A stretch of DNA of 64,000 bases from Ailurus styani (lineage: Eukaryota; Chordata; Mammalia; Carnivora; Ailuridae), in the NCBI GenBank assembly GCA_002007465.1, contig LNAC01000346.1:945863-1009862 (forward strand), read 5' to 3'. Both the position numbers and the translations under genes were made by a program. Within the stretch, counting starts at the first letter, position 1. Every line of letters starts with the position of its first letter. Under the pieces are notes generated by a model that saw only the letters and a program-made list of their open reading frames with translations, did not search any database and was not told the DNA's origin. This document shows, one piece after another, positions 32,660 through 45,153 of the stretch.

Positions 32660-33024
32660 GACATTAAGCCAGAGGTTAAAATCTTCAAAGAATTAGGGAT
32701 GTAACCAAGAGATCATTCATTTCTCATGTTCCAGAGAAGAGATTTGGACGTTCTTGTGTGAAAGGAAGAGAAGTTTTGTGTGTGTTTAGGGAGAGAATGG
32801 GAGGTAGGGTTCATCATTTAAGAGATAAAAGGAAAAAAAAGGAAAGAGGATACCCATGTAGTGCTGTGTGATGGAAAGGCCAGAGAGGAACTAGGTTGGC
32901 AGTGGGTTGGCCAACAGGAACATAAATGTCTGATTTGTACCATAACATGACTTTTTGTCCACTGAACTCTATGGCCTATTATGCTCAGTTTCAGGGTAAA
33001 ATCTATCAGACTCACATAAGCTTC
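32660..33024. other. Unassigned DNA
   Basis: No recognised repeat. A minus-strand 103-codon frame (32818-33129) runs into the adjacent SINE and has no domain. Confidence 0.35.
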
Positions 33025-33037
33025 GTGCATATTTTTT

Positions 33038-33247
33038 AAAGATCTATTTATTTGAGAGAGAGAGATATCACGTATGTGCACACAAGAGTGCATAAGTGGG
33101 AGGGAGGACAGAGGGAGATGGACTCTCAAGTAGACTCCACACTGAGCGCAGAGTCTGGCAGGGGGCTCGATCCTGGGACCCTGAGACCATGATCTGAGCC
33201 TAAATCAAGAGTCAGACACCAAACCAACTGAGCCACCCAGGTACCCT
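33038..33247 (-). mobile_element. CanSINE, older
   Basis: AAAGATCTATTTATTTGAGAG, 'GGGGCTCGATCCTGGGACC', 'TGAGCCACCCAGGTACCCT'. GTGCATATTTTTT occurs exactly at 33025-33037 and 33248-33260. Confidence 0.93.
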
Positions 33248-33529
33248 GTGCATATTTTTTTTTAAGTTAATATTATTTTGTAGAATCTTGTGAAGTGACT
33301 CTGTTCTGGATTTAGGTTGGTAGACGGGTGAAAAGAGACTAACAGAAGAACTCAGGAAGTGGAGAAGGACAAGAGAACATAAATTCAGAGAAGATCTGAA
33401 GAGTGCTTTGGAGATCCCCAGGCTGGGAATCTGGAGAACCCTGAGTGCATGGTGTTTCTCCTTATCAGAAGACCAGGAGCAGATAGGTCCAGCTATTTTC
33501 TTATCTATCCATGTTGCAGTTTACTACAG

Positions 33530-33700
33530 CAGTGTTTCTTAACTTTTTTTTTTTTTTAATAATCACTTCCCTAAGGAACCTTGGTAGATAATTTTTTTTC
33601 CGTAACTGTCCCCCACCTTCACCCCATAAAATTGTAACACCCCAGATATATAGAATATCTGTTTATGTACTGTGGTTCTTTGGAGGGCCACAAACCACTG
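33530..33700. mobile_element. MER5-like hAT-Charlie MITE
   Basis: The left end CAGTGTTTCTTAACTTTT and the right end CACAAACCACTG give near-inverted CAGTG/CACTG termini. 'AATCACTTCCCTAAGGAACC' fits the interior of such elements. There is no transposase. An 8-bp target duplication is only partly matched. Confidence 0.5.
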
Positions 33701-33708
33701 TAGTATCT

Positions 33709-34560
33709 AATTTTTTTTTCACTCTCTCCAAGTTCCAATTTTTGCCCCCCTGGGGGTTAAATCAGCCTTATTGAATTTACATGATCTAGAGATCTAAATT
33801 TCCACATGCAGAATTCCTTGTCTATTGTGCTTACGCTTTTTACTGTAACTGTGTTCTCTTGCTCAAGATAAACCTACTGCTTTCTAGAAAGATTTCTTTA
33901 GGGAAAATAATCTATTCATATCCCTATCTCAAAACCTATCCTGCCATGTGATCTTTTTTCTTCATAACTATCTCCAATGAGGAGTGGATATTCCTCCCAA
34001 TAGATCTTCCAAAACAATTCAATTCCTTATTAGTGTGGTTGATTCATGAACACTTAAGCAGTTTGTATGTTCCTTAGGGGCCCAGGGACATGTTAAATGG
34101 TTTTGTATCATCATAGTCTAATCCTAAGTAATAAAACATGATCCAGGAACAGCTGGTTAAATGACTTGGCCTCCTAGTACACATTTCAATTTTTCTAGGA
34201 CCATAAATCTACAATCATTTGTAGCAAACATTCTCTCCATTCACACCAGATGTGGGTAGAGGAACAGGAGGAGGATGAAAGAAGGAGGTAAGGAAAATAA
34301 TTGTATGACAGCCTCATTCAAAACTAGAATTTCAAAATTCTATGTACAATAGAATTTGTATGATTAGGATAAGAATTTCTACCTAGTCTATTTTTTATTG
34401 TAGCAAATACAGTGAGACTGTTTCACCTAACCTTACACATTTCTAAGTTTTTGTTGCACATATAACATTACTTTGATCTTGGATCTTCCAGTCTTCAGAA
34501 CTGCAAGAAAATAAATTTGTCTTATATTCTGTTATGGCAACTCTAGCACAAACACACATG
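33709..34560. other. Unassigned AT-rich DNA
   Basis: No recognised gene or repeat up to a TGTATA-rich tract at about 34560-34690. Confidence 0.4.
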
Positions 34561-34690
34561 TGCACATGTTGTATATACTGTGTAACAACTGTATATTGTA
34601 TGATATATATAACCTGTATGTATGTGTGTATAACTGTATATAATTTTATATATAATTGTATATTGTATAACAATATATGTAACATGCCAT
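34561..34690. repeat. TGTATA-rich low-complexity tract
   Basis: Alternating TGTATA, TATAAT and TGTGTA words. It explains the Tyr/Ile-rich open frames on both strands here. Confidence 0.75.
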
Positions 34691-34695
34691 ACGTA

Positions 34696-35071
34696 GAGAT
34701 TAGTGTACTTGGGCTGTCATAACAAAATACCACAGACTAAGTGGCTTAAACAACAGAAATTTATTTTCTCAGTTCTGGAGGCCAGAAAATTTGAATCCAA
34801 GATCAAGGTGTTGCCAGGTTTGGTTTCTCCAGAGGTCTGATGAAGGCCATCTCTTAACAGTGTGTCTGGCCTTTCTTTTCGCACACGGATCCCAGATGTC
34901 TCTCTCTCTTTTTATAAGGGTATCAGTCACACTGTATTAGGGACATACCTTTATGATCTCATTTAACTTTCACTGTCACCTTGAAGGTCCTATCTCCAAA
35001 TACAGTTGTTACCTCAGAGGTTAGAACTTCAATATACGAATTTTAAGGGGGACACAATTCAGTCTAAAACA
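34696..35071 (-). mobile_element. MLT1-type MaLR LTR
   Basis: The plus strand shows 'GGGCTGTCATAACAAAATAC', 'CAACAGAAATTTATTTTCTC', 'AAGGTCCTATCTCCAAATAC' and finally 'GGACACAATTCAGTCTAAAA'. This is the reversed MLT1-group LTR. It is a non-autonomous ERVL-related element without coding sequence. Confidence 0.8.
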
Positions 35072-35929
35072 TTTTAAAATTAATTAATGGAAAACAATAG
35101 CACATTTAGTTACTATGAGTTTGGCTACAGATGTATCTTATTAGGTACACAGACACAGATTTTTAGACTCTAAAAATGGCAAAATGATAACTTCATTTAC
35201 AAGAATACATTTATATTTTTGTAACTGGAATGCACATCAAATACACATTAGAACGTGCCTTGTATTAATAGGACTATTAGAAAGATGCAGTAATATGATA
35301 CATTATCATTCTGTCTAGGATGAAGGATGATTTTTCCTAAATTTAAAGGGATTTAAGAGGAAAGCAGGAATTTGTGATACACTGTGTATCTTCCCTCTTC
35401 CTCCACTGCCTACCTTCGGTCGGAAATATTGCTGAAGAGAAGCATACACATTTTCTGGATATTAGCAGAGGAACTGAGCTTTAGGAAGCACCTGTACTCA
35501 CCTATTCCTATTTTAGCACTTGAACTTTTCCTTTTGAAAATCAGTATACCCAGAGCAAATAATTTACTTGTTTCTCCTGTCTAAAACATTAAATACTTAA
35601 ACAAAATGTCTGCATGACAGCAATATAGAGTGTTAAACCAATCCAGATATTTAGATCTTTTTATATTTGACTTGACCTAAAATAAAATTTAGGTAGCATA
35701 AACCCGGCCTTAAACATAGCTATACACTCCATTCAGTACTTATTGCTCTCCCAACCTGCTTCTTACAAGATGACATCACACTACACACATTAAACAGCAA
35801 TTTTTTCCCCTCTCCAAACAATATCTTGTAGCTACTGGCTTTTTGGGTCAGTATCCAAAGACCTAAACAATTAAAATATATATATTATATATAATAACTG
35901 TATAATATGGACATTGAATTGAGTTTTTC
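35072..35929. other. Unassigned AT-rich DNA
   Basis: I see no named repeat. A TATATA-rich piece lies at 35873-35905. A 66-codon frame (35384-35584) has no domain. Confidence 0.4.
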
Positions 35930-36640
35930 TAATGATGGTCATTACTGTTTCCACTTTTTGTCACTCCAAGTAATGCTGCAATGAATACCACTGTCATACA
36001 TTCTTATTTACTGTCCCATCTATCTCAGAAAGTCAAAGTCTTAGGGGTTAGACTGCTATGTTAAAGTGTATGCATATTTTACACTTTATCAGAGCTGTCA
36101 ATGTCCTTTGACAAATATGTCAGCAAACTTTACGTACACTTACACCAGTAGTTTTTAAGATTATCAGTCTTTTCCACCTCACCAACACTTTATATTGTTT
36201 TATTTTATTATTTTTTAATATAACTTTTTTAATTAAAAAATTTTATTGTGGGGCACCTGGGTGGCTCAATGGGTTAAGCCTCTGCCTTCGGCCCAGGCCA
36301 CAATCCCAGGGTCCTGGGATCGAGCCCCACATTGGGCTCTCTGCTCAGCAGGGAGCCTGCTTCCCCCTCTCTGCCTGCCTCTCTGCCTACTTGTGATCTC
36401 TCTCTCTCTCTCTGTCAAATAAATAAATAAAATCTTAAAAACATTTTATTGTGAAACATATTATACATAAAAAAGAACGTATGATAAAAGTACATTTTAA
36501 AGGCTAATAATAAGGTGAACATCATGTTCACCAACCAGATGAAACAACAGAGCATCGTCATGAGCTTAGTCCCCTGTGTGTCCCCTTCACTCTGTCCCTA
36601 ACAGATGTGAACTCTACCTTGAATTTTTAGTTAATCCTTC
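35930..36640 (-). mobile_element. Old L1 (L1M) fragments, interrupted by a CanSINE
   Basis: 'AAGTAATGCTGCAATGAATA', 'CTTAGGGGTTAGACTGC' and 'TCACCAACACTTTATATTG' match the reversed 3' region of old L1 elements. After the SINE, 'GAACATCATGTTCACCAACC' and CTGTGTGTCCCCTTCACTC match reversed L1M 3' UTR. It is diverged and non-coding. Confidence 0.5.
36251..36442 (+). mobile_element. CanSINE, young
   Basis: GGGCACCTGGGTGGCTCAAT head, 'GCCTGCCTCTCTGCCTACTTG' tail, CT run, AAATAAATAAAATCTTAAAA. ATTTTATTGTG is repeated at 36240-36250 and 36443-36453. Confidence 0.94.
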
Positions 36641-36664
36641 TTGCTTCCTTTTTTTAAATGGTTG

Positions 36665-37105
36665 TGTTGGTCAGGGTTCTCTAGAGAAACAACAGCAACA
36701 ACAAATAGAACATTCACAAATATAGAAAAAGATGTATTATAAAGAACTGGCCCATATGATTAAGGATGATGGCAAGTCTCCTAATCTGAAGGGTGTTTCC
36801 AAGTTGTGGACCCAGGAAAGTCAACAGTATATTCCTGTCAAATCCAAAGGCAGAGAACCAGGAAAGCTAATGGCGTAGCTGCTTTTCATAAAGCAGCAGG
36901 CTTGAAACCCAAAAAAGGCTGTTTCAGTTTGAGTTCAGAGGAAAAAAGGTGAAGTCCCAACTCACAGATCATCAGACAGGAAGAATTCCCTCTTGTCTGA
37001 TGGAGGGTCAGCTTTTTGTTCTTTAAGCCTTCAACTGATCTGATGATATCTACTCATATTAAAGAGGGCGATCTGTTTTATGCAGGCTGTTATCTTAATT
37101 CTTTC
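36665..37105 (-). mobile_element. ERVL-type LTR, truncated
   Basis: It begins TGTTGGTCAGGGTTCTCTAG and contains GTATTATAAAGAACTGGCCC and 'TTTTTGTTCTTTAAGCCTTC'. The right part is lost where an old L1 begins. Same broad LTR family as 28.2 and 32.2 kb. Confidence 0.65.
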
Positions 37106-37830
37106 AACTTTAATGAGTTAAAATGGCCATAAATCATTGTCCATGTTTAAGGTGTACAATATATTAATTTGCTACACTTATATATTGCAAGATGATTACC
37201 ACCATAGTGTTAGCAAATACCTCCATCATGCCACTTAATTTTCACTTCTTTTTTGTGATGAGAACATTTAATATTTACTCTCTCAGCAACTTTCAAGTAT
37301 GCAATACAGTAGTGGTAACTAAAATGACCGTGCTGTATATCAGATCCCCAGAACTCATTTGTCTTATACCCGGAATTTGTACCTTTTAACCAACACCACC
37401 CAATCTGGCTAGCCCTCTTGTTGCCCCATTCTACGCTCTGTTTATATAAGCTCAGTTCTCTTACATTCCACATATGAGTGATATTATAAAGTATTTGTTT
37501 TTCTCTGACTTTTTTCACTTAGCATGATGCCCTTAAAGTCTGTCCATCTTGTCACAAATTCTTTCTTTCTCAGAGCTGAATAAAATTTCATTATCTATCT
37601 ATATAGCTATTATCTCTCTATATCTATACATATACAGATATGTATGTCACATCTTCTTTATCCATTTATCTGTGGACACTTAGGTTGTTTCCATATCTTG
37701 GTTATTGTGAATAACACTGCAACAATTAACTGTCTAAATAATGGATCAAAGAGCATACTAGCATTTTCATTTCCAAGTTGCATACTGTCTCACACATTTA
37801 TTGTCCCCCTTATTTTTATCTTCTGCTAAA
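37106..37830 (-). mobile_element. Old L1 3' region
   Basis: It starts with the reversed 3' UTR ('TTAAGGTGTACAATATATTA') and runs through 'CCACATATGAGTGATATTAT', 'CACTTAGCATGATGCCCTTA', GCTGAATAAAATTTCATTAT and 'CCATTTATCTGTGGACACTT'. This is the order of a reversed L1 3' UTR and ORF2 end. A CTATCTATATAG tract has expanded near 37590-37640. Confidence 0.75.
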
Positions 37831-39785
37831 ACTATTAGTTATACACTTATTTTCCCTTTGAAATAAGTGGAGATTTTTTATATAGTAAATGCGTAATATA
37901 TATATATTTAGATATGTTCATGTACTTCATTTTATTCTACCAATTCACCTATGGTGTTGTGGATATGTATGTCTGTCTGTCCAACACTGTTCTGATTATA
38001 GCATCCCTATGGAAAGTTTTAATGATTATTATTTAATGCCTTAAAATAAAATAGGCTTCCAATGCCAAAATGAAGTGAAAAAAAGTAATTATCTTATCTG
38101 GACGATTTGTTAAAAATATGCTCATTGGTAACCTTAATTCTCTATGTAACTAATCCAATGATCCAGATCTTGAATGGTGGTGATATATTCAGGATAAATG
38201 GGGAACTCATTTTCTTCAACATTATAATATGATGTCATTGTGCAAATTGCTACGAACAGTTTTACAAACACAGTCTTATAAAATGCAATTTGAAATAGGC
38301 TCATTTAGGCTAAAAAAAATCCTATTATGACACAGTACAAATTTCTGTTTTAAAATTTAACTAAATTTGTGTAATACAAATATGTGCATGACAAAATAAA
38401 CTTTGAAAACCAAAGTTCCATTTCAGCATGACAGAAAAAGGAACTCTCTTCCTTTTTTGTATAGAGCAGCTGTCATGTCAGAGGCACCTTGTTTTGGTGG
38501 GAAATTTGATGATGGCTTAAGAAACCTTGAAGTTTCCGAAGCAATTTAAATATGATCTTTAATGACTTTGAAGTGGATTAGCCCTTGACCTTTCTGTTCC
38601 CATGGTATTTTTCCCATCTAGCTTTGACATATGTAACAGAAAATGGTGCTCTTCAGATCACTTTGAAACTTCCAATTATGTCAAGAGGCTTAACTTGATT
38701 TTTGATTGAGTTATAATGGCAAGAGCTGATCTCTAGAGGGGGTAACAAATGCAAATCAGTGCTCTTTGGGACCCTAATGTTATTAGCTGTAATTTTCTTA
38801 ACACTAAAAGGAGACATTTAAAAATTACGAAGCTATTTATGTGATTTTGAAAAAAAATATTTTTTTTGAAAAAAAAATTTCTAAAGAAGTCAAAATTAGA
38901 TTATTTGATCTGCTATTCTTACATCAGTTCTCACCATTGCCCATTTACTTTTAAAATCCATACAAAAACTCTGAAAAATAGTGTATTATAAATACCATAG
39001 TACCCAGAGATAAAAATTTTATACAACTTAATTTGAGAAAATTTAATTATAAAATAATTTCCAAAATGAGTAACAGGAAAATCATATTAAAACTTGGGTA
39101 ATTAACAAATGAAATTCTTACAATCAGTTTCAAACGCAAAGAGAAAGGAAGCAAATATACAAAGTAGGCTGAGATGTGGAAGAAGAAATGTTGAAAACCT
39201 CCAGATGGTAAACAGAAACAACAAAACACGGTCACTAAACTACTCTGTGCTTTAAAGAGGATACTAGATTTATGTGAACATTGCTGAAGAGGGAAAAGAA
39301 CCATATATTTTATAATTAAATTATTTATGTAGGCATACATAGGAAGAGAGTATAGACAATGAAAAATGGACAATTCATATTAAGAAGGTAGAATCTGAAG
39401 ATCTAAAATTTCATTTGTTTATAACTCTTTTTAAAAAAGATTTATTTTAGAGAGTGTGCGCACACGCAAGCTGGAGGAAGGGCAGAAGGACACAGTCTTC
39501 AAGCAGACTTACCACTGAGCACAGAGCTGGCAAGCTCAATCCCAGGACCCAGGAGATCGGGACCTGAACTGAAACCACCACGAGTCTGAAGCTTAACCAA
39601 CGGAGCCACCCAAGCACCCCTGTTTATAATTCTTAAATGCAATTCTAAATGAAGCAGAAGTCAGAAGGAAGATTTTCCGTCTTTCCTGTGAATGAGGAAA
39701 TTAGATTTTAAAAATCTACTGCTTTTAACCAAGTGAAATTCTGTTAGGTCATGATACTATTTTGATTTTAATTCTTGTGTACTGG
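37831..39785. other. Unassigned AT-rich DNA, with a CanSINE inside
   Basis: Apart from the SINE at 39430-39620 I see no named element. A minus-strand frame of 108 codons (39047-39373) is hydrophobic and without family resemblance. Confidence 0.4.
39430..39620 (-). mobile_element. CanSINE, older
   Basis: TTAAAAAAGATTTATTTTAG, a GA/GC tract, 'GAGCCACCCAAGCACCCC'. TGTTTATAACTCTT (39416-39429) and TGTTTATAATTCTT (39621-39634) flank it, a 14-bp target duplication with one difference. Confidence 0.9.
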
Positions 39786-39825
39786 TAATATAGGTTCTTT
39801 TTTTTTTTTAATAATATAGGTTCTT
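39786..39825 (-). mobile_element. Tail-only insertion: poly(T) between direct repeats
   Basis: TAATATAGGTTCTT (39786-39799) is repeated exactly at 39812-39825. Only T10AA lies between the copies. This is what an L1-mediated insertion of nothing but a poly(A) tail would leave on the opposite strand. A replication-slippage duplication is the alternative. Confidence 0.55.
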
Positions 39826-39939
39826 ACCTCACTTATGGGATATACAGTGAAGGTGTTAAATTAGTGCACGACAATTTCTTCTAGCTAAATTTACATTTGC
39901 TTAATTTCTCTATAAATTCTTATATTCAAAGATAAAAAG

Positions 39940-40410
39940 TGACACAGGTTGAATTCTATCCTGCAAAAATTCATTCGTTGAAGTCCCAACCACTAGTACC
40001 TCAGTACCTGAGCTTATTTGGAAATCAGATTTTTCCAAATGTAATTATCATAAGCTAAGATGAGGTCATATTGGAGTAAGATGGGCCTTTATTCCAATAT
40101 GACTGGTGTGCTATAAAAGAATACTCTTTGAAGAGACAGATATACACAGGGAGAATGTCATGTGAAGATGACAGCAGATATTAGGATGATGTTTCTACAA
40201 GTCAAGTAATGGTAAAGGTAACCAGCAAACAACCAGAAGCTAGGTACAGAGGCTTTGAACATATGTTTTCTCACAGCCTTCTAAAGGAACCAAGCCAGCT
40301 GACATCTTGATCCTGGAATTCTAGCCTCCAAACTGTGAGGCAATACATTTCTCTTATTTAAGCCATTCAGTTTGGAGTACTTAGTTACAGCTGCCCTAGC
40401 AACTAATATA
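39940..40410 (+). mobile_element. MLT1A-like MaLR LTR
   Basis: TGACACAGGTTGAATTCTAT, 'GAGCTTATTTGGAAATCAG', 'TAAGATGAGGTCATATTGGA', 'CCAATATGACTGGTGTGC', 'GAAGCTAGG' and 'GCTGCCCTAGCAACTAATAT' occur in MLT1A order across about 470 bp. No internal region. Confidence 0.85.
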
Positions 40411-41122
40411 ATAAGCATCCATTAATCCTTCTAATTTTTCTATGACACAGTTAAAACCATGAAATAGAGATAAAGAGTATACTAGTAAGCTTATAACCAA
40501 GAAAGCATGAGTTATAGTGCCAGCATCAGATAAAAAGACTAGCACAATTTAGCAAAAGTGAATATTTACCAAGAGATTTGGAAAAAAAAGAAATTAAATT
40601 AAATTAAATTAACTAACTACATGTAATAATTAAGATCAAATGTTGTAATCACCCTGGGCAATTAAAATTTCACTGATTCAATAACAAATATGTACTATTT
40701 TTAATTCTAATATGTAGTTTTTCTGTTCATTCATTATCTGTCTATCTATCCATCTTTAGATTCACTTTTCATTTGTTGATCATTTGTTGATCATATTACT
40801 GCAGTTTAAGACTATAGGCAAACAAATAACCTGGGGGTTTCAAATGTGGGATCTTTCACACTGTCTCTTTTTTCTGCAGCAACTCATTACTGAAAGTGGT
40901 TTTAGGTAAGATGAAAACAAAGAGGCTAACGACATCATGATCCATTAAAATTTCAATAAAAGCTACTATAATTTACCTCACCTAAACCATTCACAAGATT
41001 GACTGACATACTCTACAGAGTCAATTTATTCATGGAGATCTACAATGTGCTGAATTATCTAGGATACTACATTAAAATACCTGCACATTCCTGATCACCC
41101 GTAGAGCTGTATTCTAATCAAC
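40411..41122. other. Unassigned AT-rich DNA
   Basis: It contains an (AAATT)n run at about 40589-40611 and a doubled CATTTGTTGAT at about 40770-40792. No gene. Confidence 0.4.
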
Positions 41123-41137
41123 AATCAGGTGTGTTTA

Positions 41138-41334
41138 GGGGCACCTGGGTGGCTCAGCGGGTTAAAGCCTCTGCCTTCGGCTCAGGTTATGATCTCAGGG
41201 TCCTGGGGTTGAGCCCCGCATCGCATCGGGGTCCCTGCTCAGCGGGGAGCCTGCTTCTTCCTCTCTCTGCCTGCCTCTCTGCCTACTTGTAATCTCTGTG
41301 TCAAATAAATAAAATCTTAAAAAAAAAAAAAAAG
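41138..41334 (+). mobile_element. CanSINE, young
   Basis: Head GGGGCACCTGGGTGGCTCAG, young tail, A16. AATCAGGTGTGTTT at about 41123 and AATCAGGCGTTTGTT at 41335 are its target duplication. A 5-bp internal repeat (GCATCGCATCGGGG) is private to this copy. Confidence 0.93.
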
Positions 41335-41349
41335 AATCAGGCGTTTGTT

Positions 41350-41980
41350 CCAGTGAGCCTGTTTAATCCCAATTTTAATTATAGAATTCAGTCATTATTC
41401 TGAAAACCAATGAAATATGACTCCAAATAGGGAAAAAAAAAGATATGGTGTCCACTAACAATAGAATGCTTTGGAAAATCTTAATAAGAACAAATTAAAA
41501 AATTGCTGTCAAATTTAGTGTGCTAGAAACAGCTATTAAAGGTTGGAAGAAAAACTTCTAAAATCTAGAATTACTATTCACTCAGACAGCTTTGTAAGTA
41601 TCTTTAAATCTTAATCTTTTAAAAACATTTGGAAGTGAAAAATTATAGCTCATTATGGGAATGCTTTATGTAAAATACCATGATCAATTTCAATTTAATT
41701 GGACCCATACTCAAAGAAGAGGCCTGGCTCTCCATCACACAATTGGGACGTTAACACAGGTTTATGCTTTAGAGTAAAACAAGATGTATAAATTTTATAT
41801 GAATTTGTTTAAAAGTTCCCTATGTAAAATATTTTGAGTAACCAACTAACCTACTAATTCTGATCTAGTCAGACAGGAGATGTCAGAAATTTTGTCTTCA
41901 ATCTAAAAGGATCTGCATTGACAGAAAAGTGGATGAGGTCAAATGACTGAGAATCTGTATCTTGCTGCGAAGGCTGAGAG
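41350..41980. other. Unassigned AT-rich DNA
   Basis: No gene or named repeat seen. Confidence 0.4.
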
Positions 41981-41992
41981 ATAAAAAATATG

Positions 41993-42181
41993 GGGGCACC
42001 TGTGTGGCTCAGTGGGTTAAGGCCTCTGCCTTTGGCTCAGGTCATGGTCTCGGGGTCCTGGGATAGAGTCCCACATCAGGCTCCCTGCTCAGCGGGGAGC
42101 CTGCTTCCTCCTCTCTCTCTGCCTGCCTCTCTGCCTCCTTGTGATCTCTCTCTGTGTGTCAAATAAATAAATAAAATCTTT
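41993..42181 (+). mobile_element. CanSINE, young
   Basis: GGGCACCTGTGTGGCTCAGT head and 'GCCTGCCTCTCTGCCTCCTTG' tail. TAAAAAATATG occurs at 41982-41992 and 42182-42192. Confidence 0.94.
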
Positions 42182-42192
42182 TAAAAAATATG

Positions 42193-43259
42193 AAAACAAC
42201 ATGAGTGAAGGAATAACCGGGAGGTAATCATGCAAAAGAAAATTTCTACATGGACTATATTATTTCTTATTAGCTAAAACTGTCCACCTAAAGTTGTATG
42301 TTAAGGGCATAATTAATCTATTACAAAGTAAAATTAATCATATTTGGCAGAGACCAAAATGACTGACCCCTGAGGTGAAAAAGAACAACAGTATATTATG
42401 ATTCTGAAAGAAGACAGGAACTGGTTCAAGAACTCACACTTTCAACCATTCTGCCATGCTGCCTCATCAACAAATGCCATTAGGAAAATGAAACAACACT
42501 TACACCAATGAAAAGGTTACATAGGTACTTAAAACATGAGATGGTTTATTTGTTATACATCCTATCCACTGTGTCAATTCTTTGTTTTCCTTCTGTGAGC
42601 TGCAAAAGTAATAAAGTTAGTGTACTCTGTTCTTAATAAGGAAGGAGAAAGAATCAAAGGAACTGAACCAAGATCTTCTGAAAAAGAGCTATACTTTGAT
42701 TTGAAACTTTCTGAGAAAGAAATAAGACTAAGAAAACTACATTCTCAAAACATCCTTAATTTTAAATAAAGCTGTATTTTGAAGATTTTATTGGATTTAG
42801 CTAGCTATGGTCAGATATCAAAGAATGGGTTAAATATTTGCCTCAGTTTTTCTAGAGTGGAGGAGACAAAAATATAAGTCTGAAGAGATGAAGGTTGATA
42901 AAATTAAATAGTTTATTTAGTTTACATTTTTACACCATTAATCATGTCAGAACAATAGGACTTGCCACGATAGATCACGTAATGCTACATAGGTTCTTCA
43001 CAGATGAGCTAATATTCTGAAATAGTAAACATATCACTTAAGCTTCCTAGATACATAGGAAGATATGCTACTATATAAGATAGTTTCTTTTAGATAAGCA
43101 TGTCATTGAACATTACTCTAATTATATTATTTAGAAATACATTTTCCATATTTCCCAGGCAAAGGACAAAGAATACACAAACATAGCAGAATACTGCAGG
43201 ATCATTATACCTAAATGGGACTAGGCTATACTATGTTGACCCTGAAACTCGGAATCCAG
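42193..43259. other. Unassigned AT-rich DNA
   Basis: No recognised gene, exon or repeat. Confidence 0.4.
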
Positions 43260-43270
43260 TGGAGAGTCAA

Positions 43271-43459
43271 TTTTTTAAAAAATACTTTATTTATCTGAGA
43301 GAGAGAGAGAGAGAAAAAGCATGAGCGGTGGGAGAGGCAGAAGGAGAAGCAGAGTTCCTGCTGAGCAGGGAGACGGATGCTGGGCTCTATCCCAGGATCT
43401 TGGGATTATGACCTGAGCTGGAGGCAGATGCTTAACCAACTGAACCACCCAGGTGTCCC
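43271..43459 (-). mobile_element. CanSINE, older
   Basis: AATACTTTATTTATCTGAGAG, GA tract, 'GAACCACCCAGGTGTCCC'. TGGAGAGTCAA (43260-43270) and TGGAGAGTCGA (43460-43470) flank it with one difference. Confidence 0.92.
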
Positions 43460-43470
43460 TGGAGAGTCGA

Positions 43471-45153
43471 ATTAAATCAGGTATAAAACTGAAAGCAAAG
43501 CTCCATTTTTGTGAAAATAATTTTTACCTTTTAAAAAAGAATTCTTGTGTTGAATTAATAATACTGGTTGATCAGTGAGGAAGCTAACCAGTGAGGAAGT
43601 TGAAGTAATAAAGGAGAGAGAAAATGGTGGTCTGGAACTCAGTTTGTTTGGATATTAGATATATTTGAAGACTTCCTGATTAATGATCTCTGAAATGTGA
43701 GAGAAAGAGAATCAAAAAAATGATTTCTGAGTACCTAGAACTATGAAGTTTGAGGGGAAGATATGAATTTAGACAGGATGTCTGAGATACTGAGATTAAA
43801 TATCCAAATAAAGAAGTCAGATAGGCATCTGAATATACGAATTTGGAGCTGAAAAGAGAAAGACAGAGACAGAGAGAGATGGATAAGAAAAAAATTAGAA
43901 AATCCTTGGCATAAATACTGTATTTAAAACAGAACATTTGATAGTATCACTAAAGGAATGAATATACATTGCAAAGAAAAGAGGGCAAGAGTGAGACTAG
44001 GGGATCCCAACATTAGGAGACGGAGATGGAGAAGAGGAAATAACAAGTCATTCAGGGAGAGAGAAAAGAAAACCACGACAGTTGTTCTGCAAGCCAAATG
44101 AAGTAAGTGTTTCAACAGGAGACATTGAGTTTTCATAGGTCAAGCATAAGGAGTAATAAGAATTGGCTAATAAACTTTGTAAAATAAAGGTCTTTGGTGA
44201 CAAAGTCCTCACTGGAGTGCATTTAACAGAGAATGGGAGGAAGTAATTGGAGAACTCTCTCTATGACCAAAGAAATTGACTGCTAAATGGTCAAAAACTG
44301 GAATCATAAAATTTTTTACTTTGTTTTTAGATGGCAGGAATCATAGTATATTTGAATACTGATGGAAAGGATCTAGTAGATTAGAAAGCATGGATGATTT
44401 TGGAGAGAAATTCTGGATCGTTACTCCTGAGCAGATGAGAGGTGATGTGGACTAAGGTACATATGGAAGGATTAGCTTTAGAAAGGAGCAGGAATAATTT
44501 TTTTTAAATGATTCATTTATGGTTGTATACACTGCTCTCAACAACTTTGATTTCTGAAGTACAAATTAATGCAAATCTATTTGTTCCTTGCAGGCTGCTT
44601 CTGTGCATATTTGAGTTTCTTTTTTGGTAGGTTATAAGGATTTTCACTTCATGATTTGTTTTCCACTTCACAAACTTTCTCTCTCATCATCCCTCTTTTG
44701 AAATCTCCTTTTTCTTGTCAATTTTTAGTTTACTATCATTATCTTGAGATTGACAAAGAGATCAGGCAAAGAAAGCATTCATATCAGTGGATCTTTTTAT
44801 TTGCTCTTTTGGACTGCCATTAGATTGTTTATATTTAAAATGATAAAAGTAAAATATTCCATTTTTTATGTGTCATGCCATTTCAGGCAGTACATGGATA
44901 TTTTCAGTTTTAATACTCATTACATATTAAAAGTGAATAGTGGATATTAATCTTTACTACTTAACAGCAAGTGACCCTGGTTTTCATTTACCATTGTGAT
45001 ATACAATTTCTTTTCTAAATAAATTTACTAAAATCAAACACTGAATTGATTTAAAATTTAAAAATTAACTAAATAATAGTACATGAGGCATGCTAATAAG
45101 GCAAAACTCACGAAGGAAGACTGCAAATGATGTTAGTTTCAGAAACCCATGTG
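43471..45153. other. Unassigned DNA with purine-rich old repeat-like sequence
   Basis: Positions 43680-44480 are rich in GGAGA and GAGGAA words. At 44340-44460 the order 'GTATATTTGAATACTGATGG', 'GGATCTAGTAGATTAG' and TGATTTTGGAGAGAAATTCT parallels 31430-31515. No gene. Confidence 0.4.
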
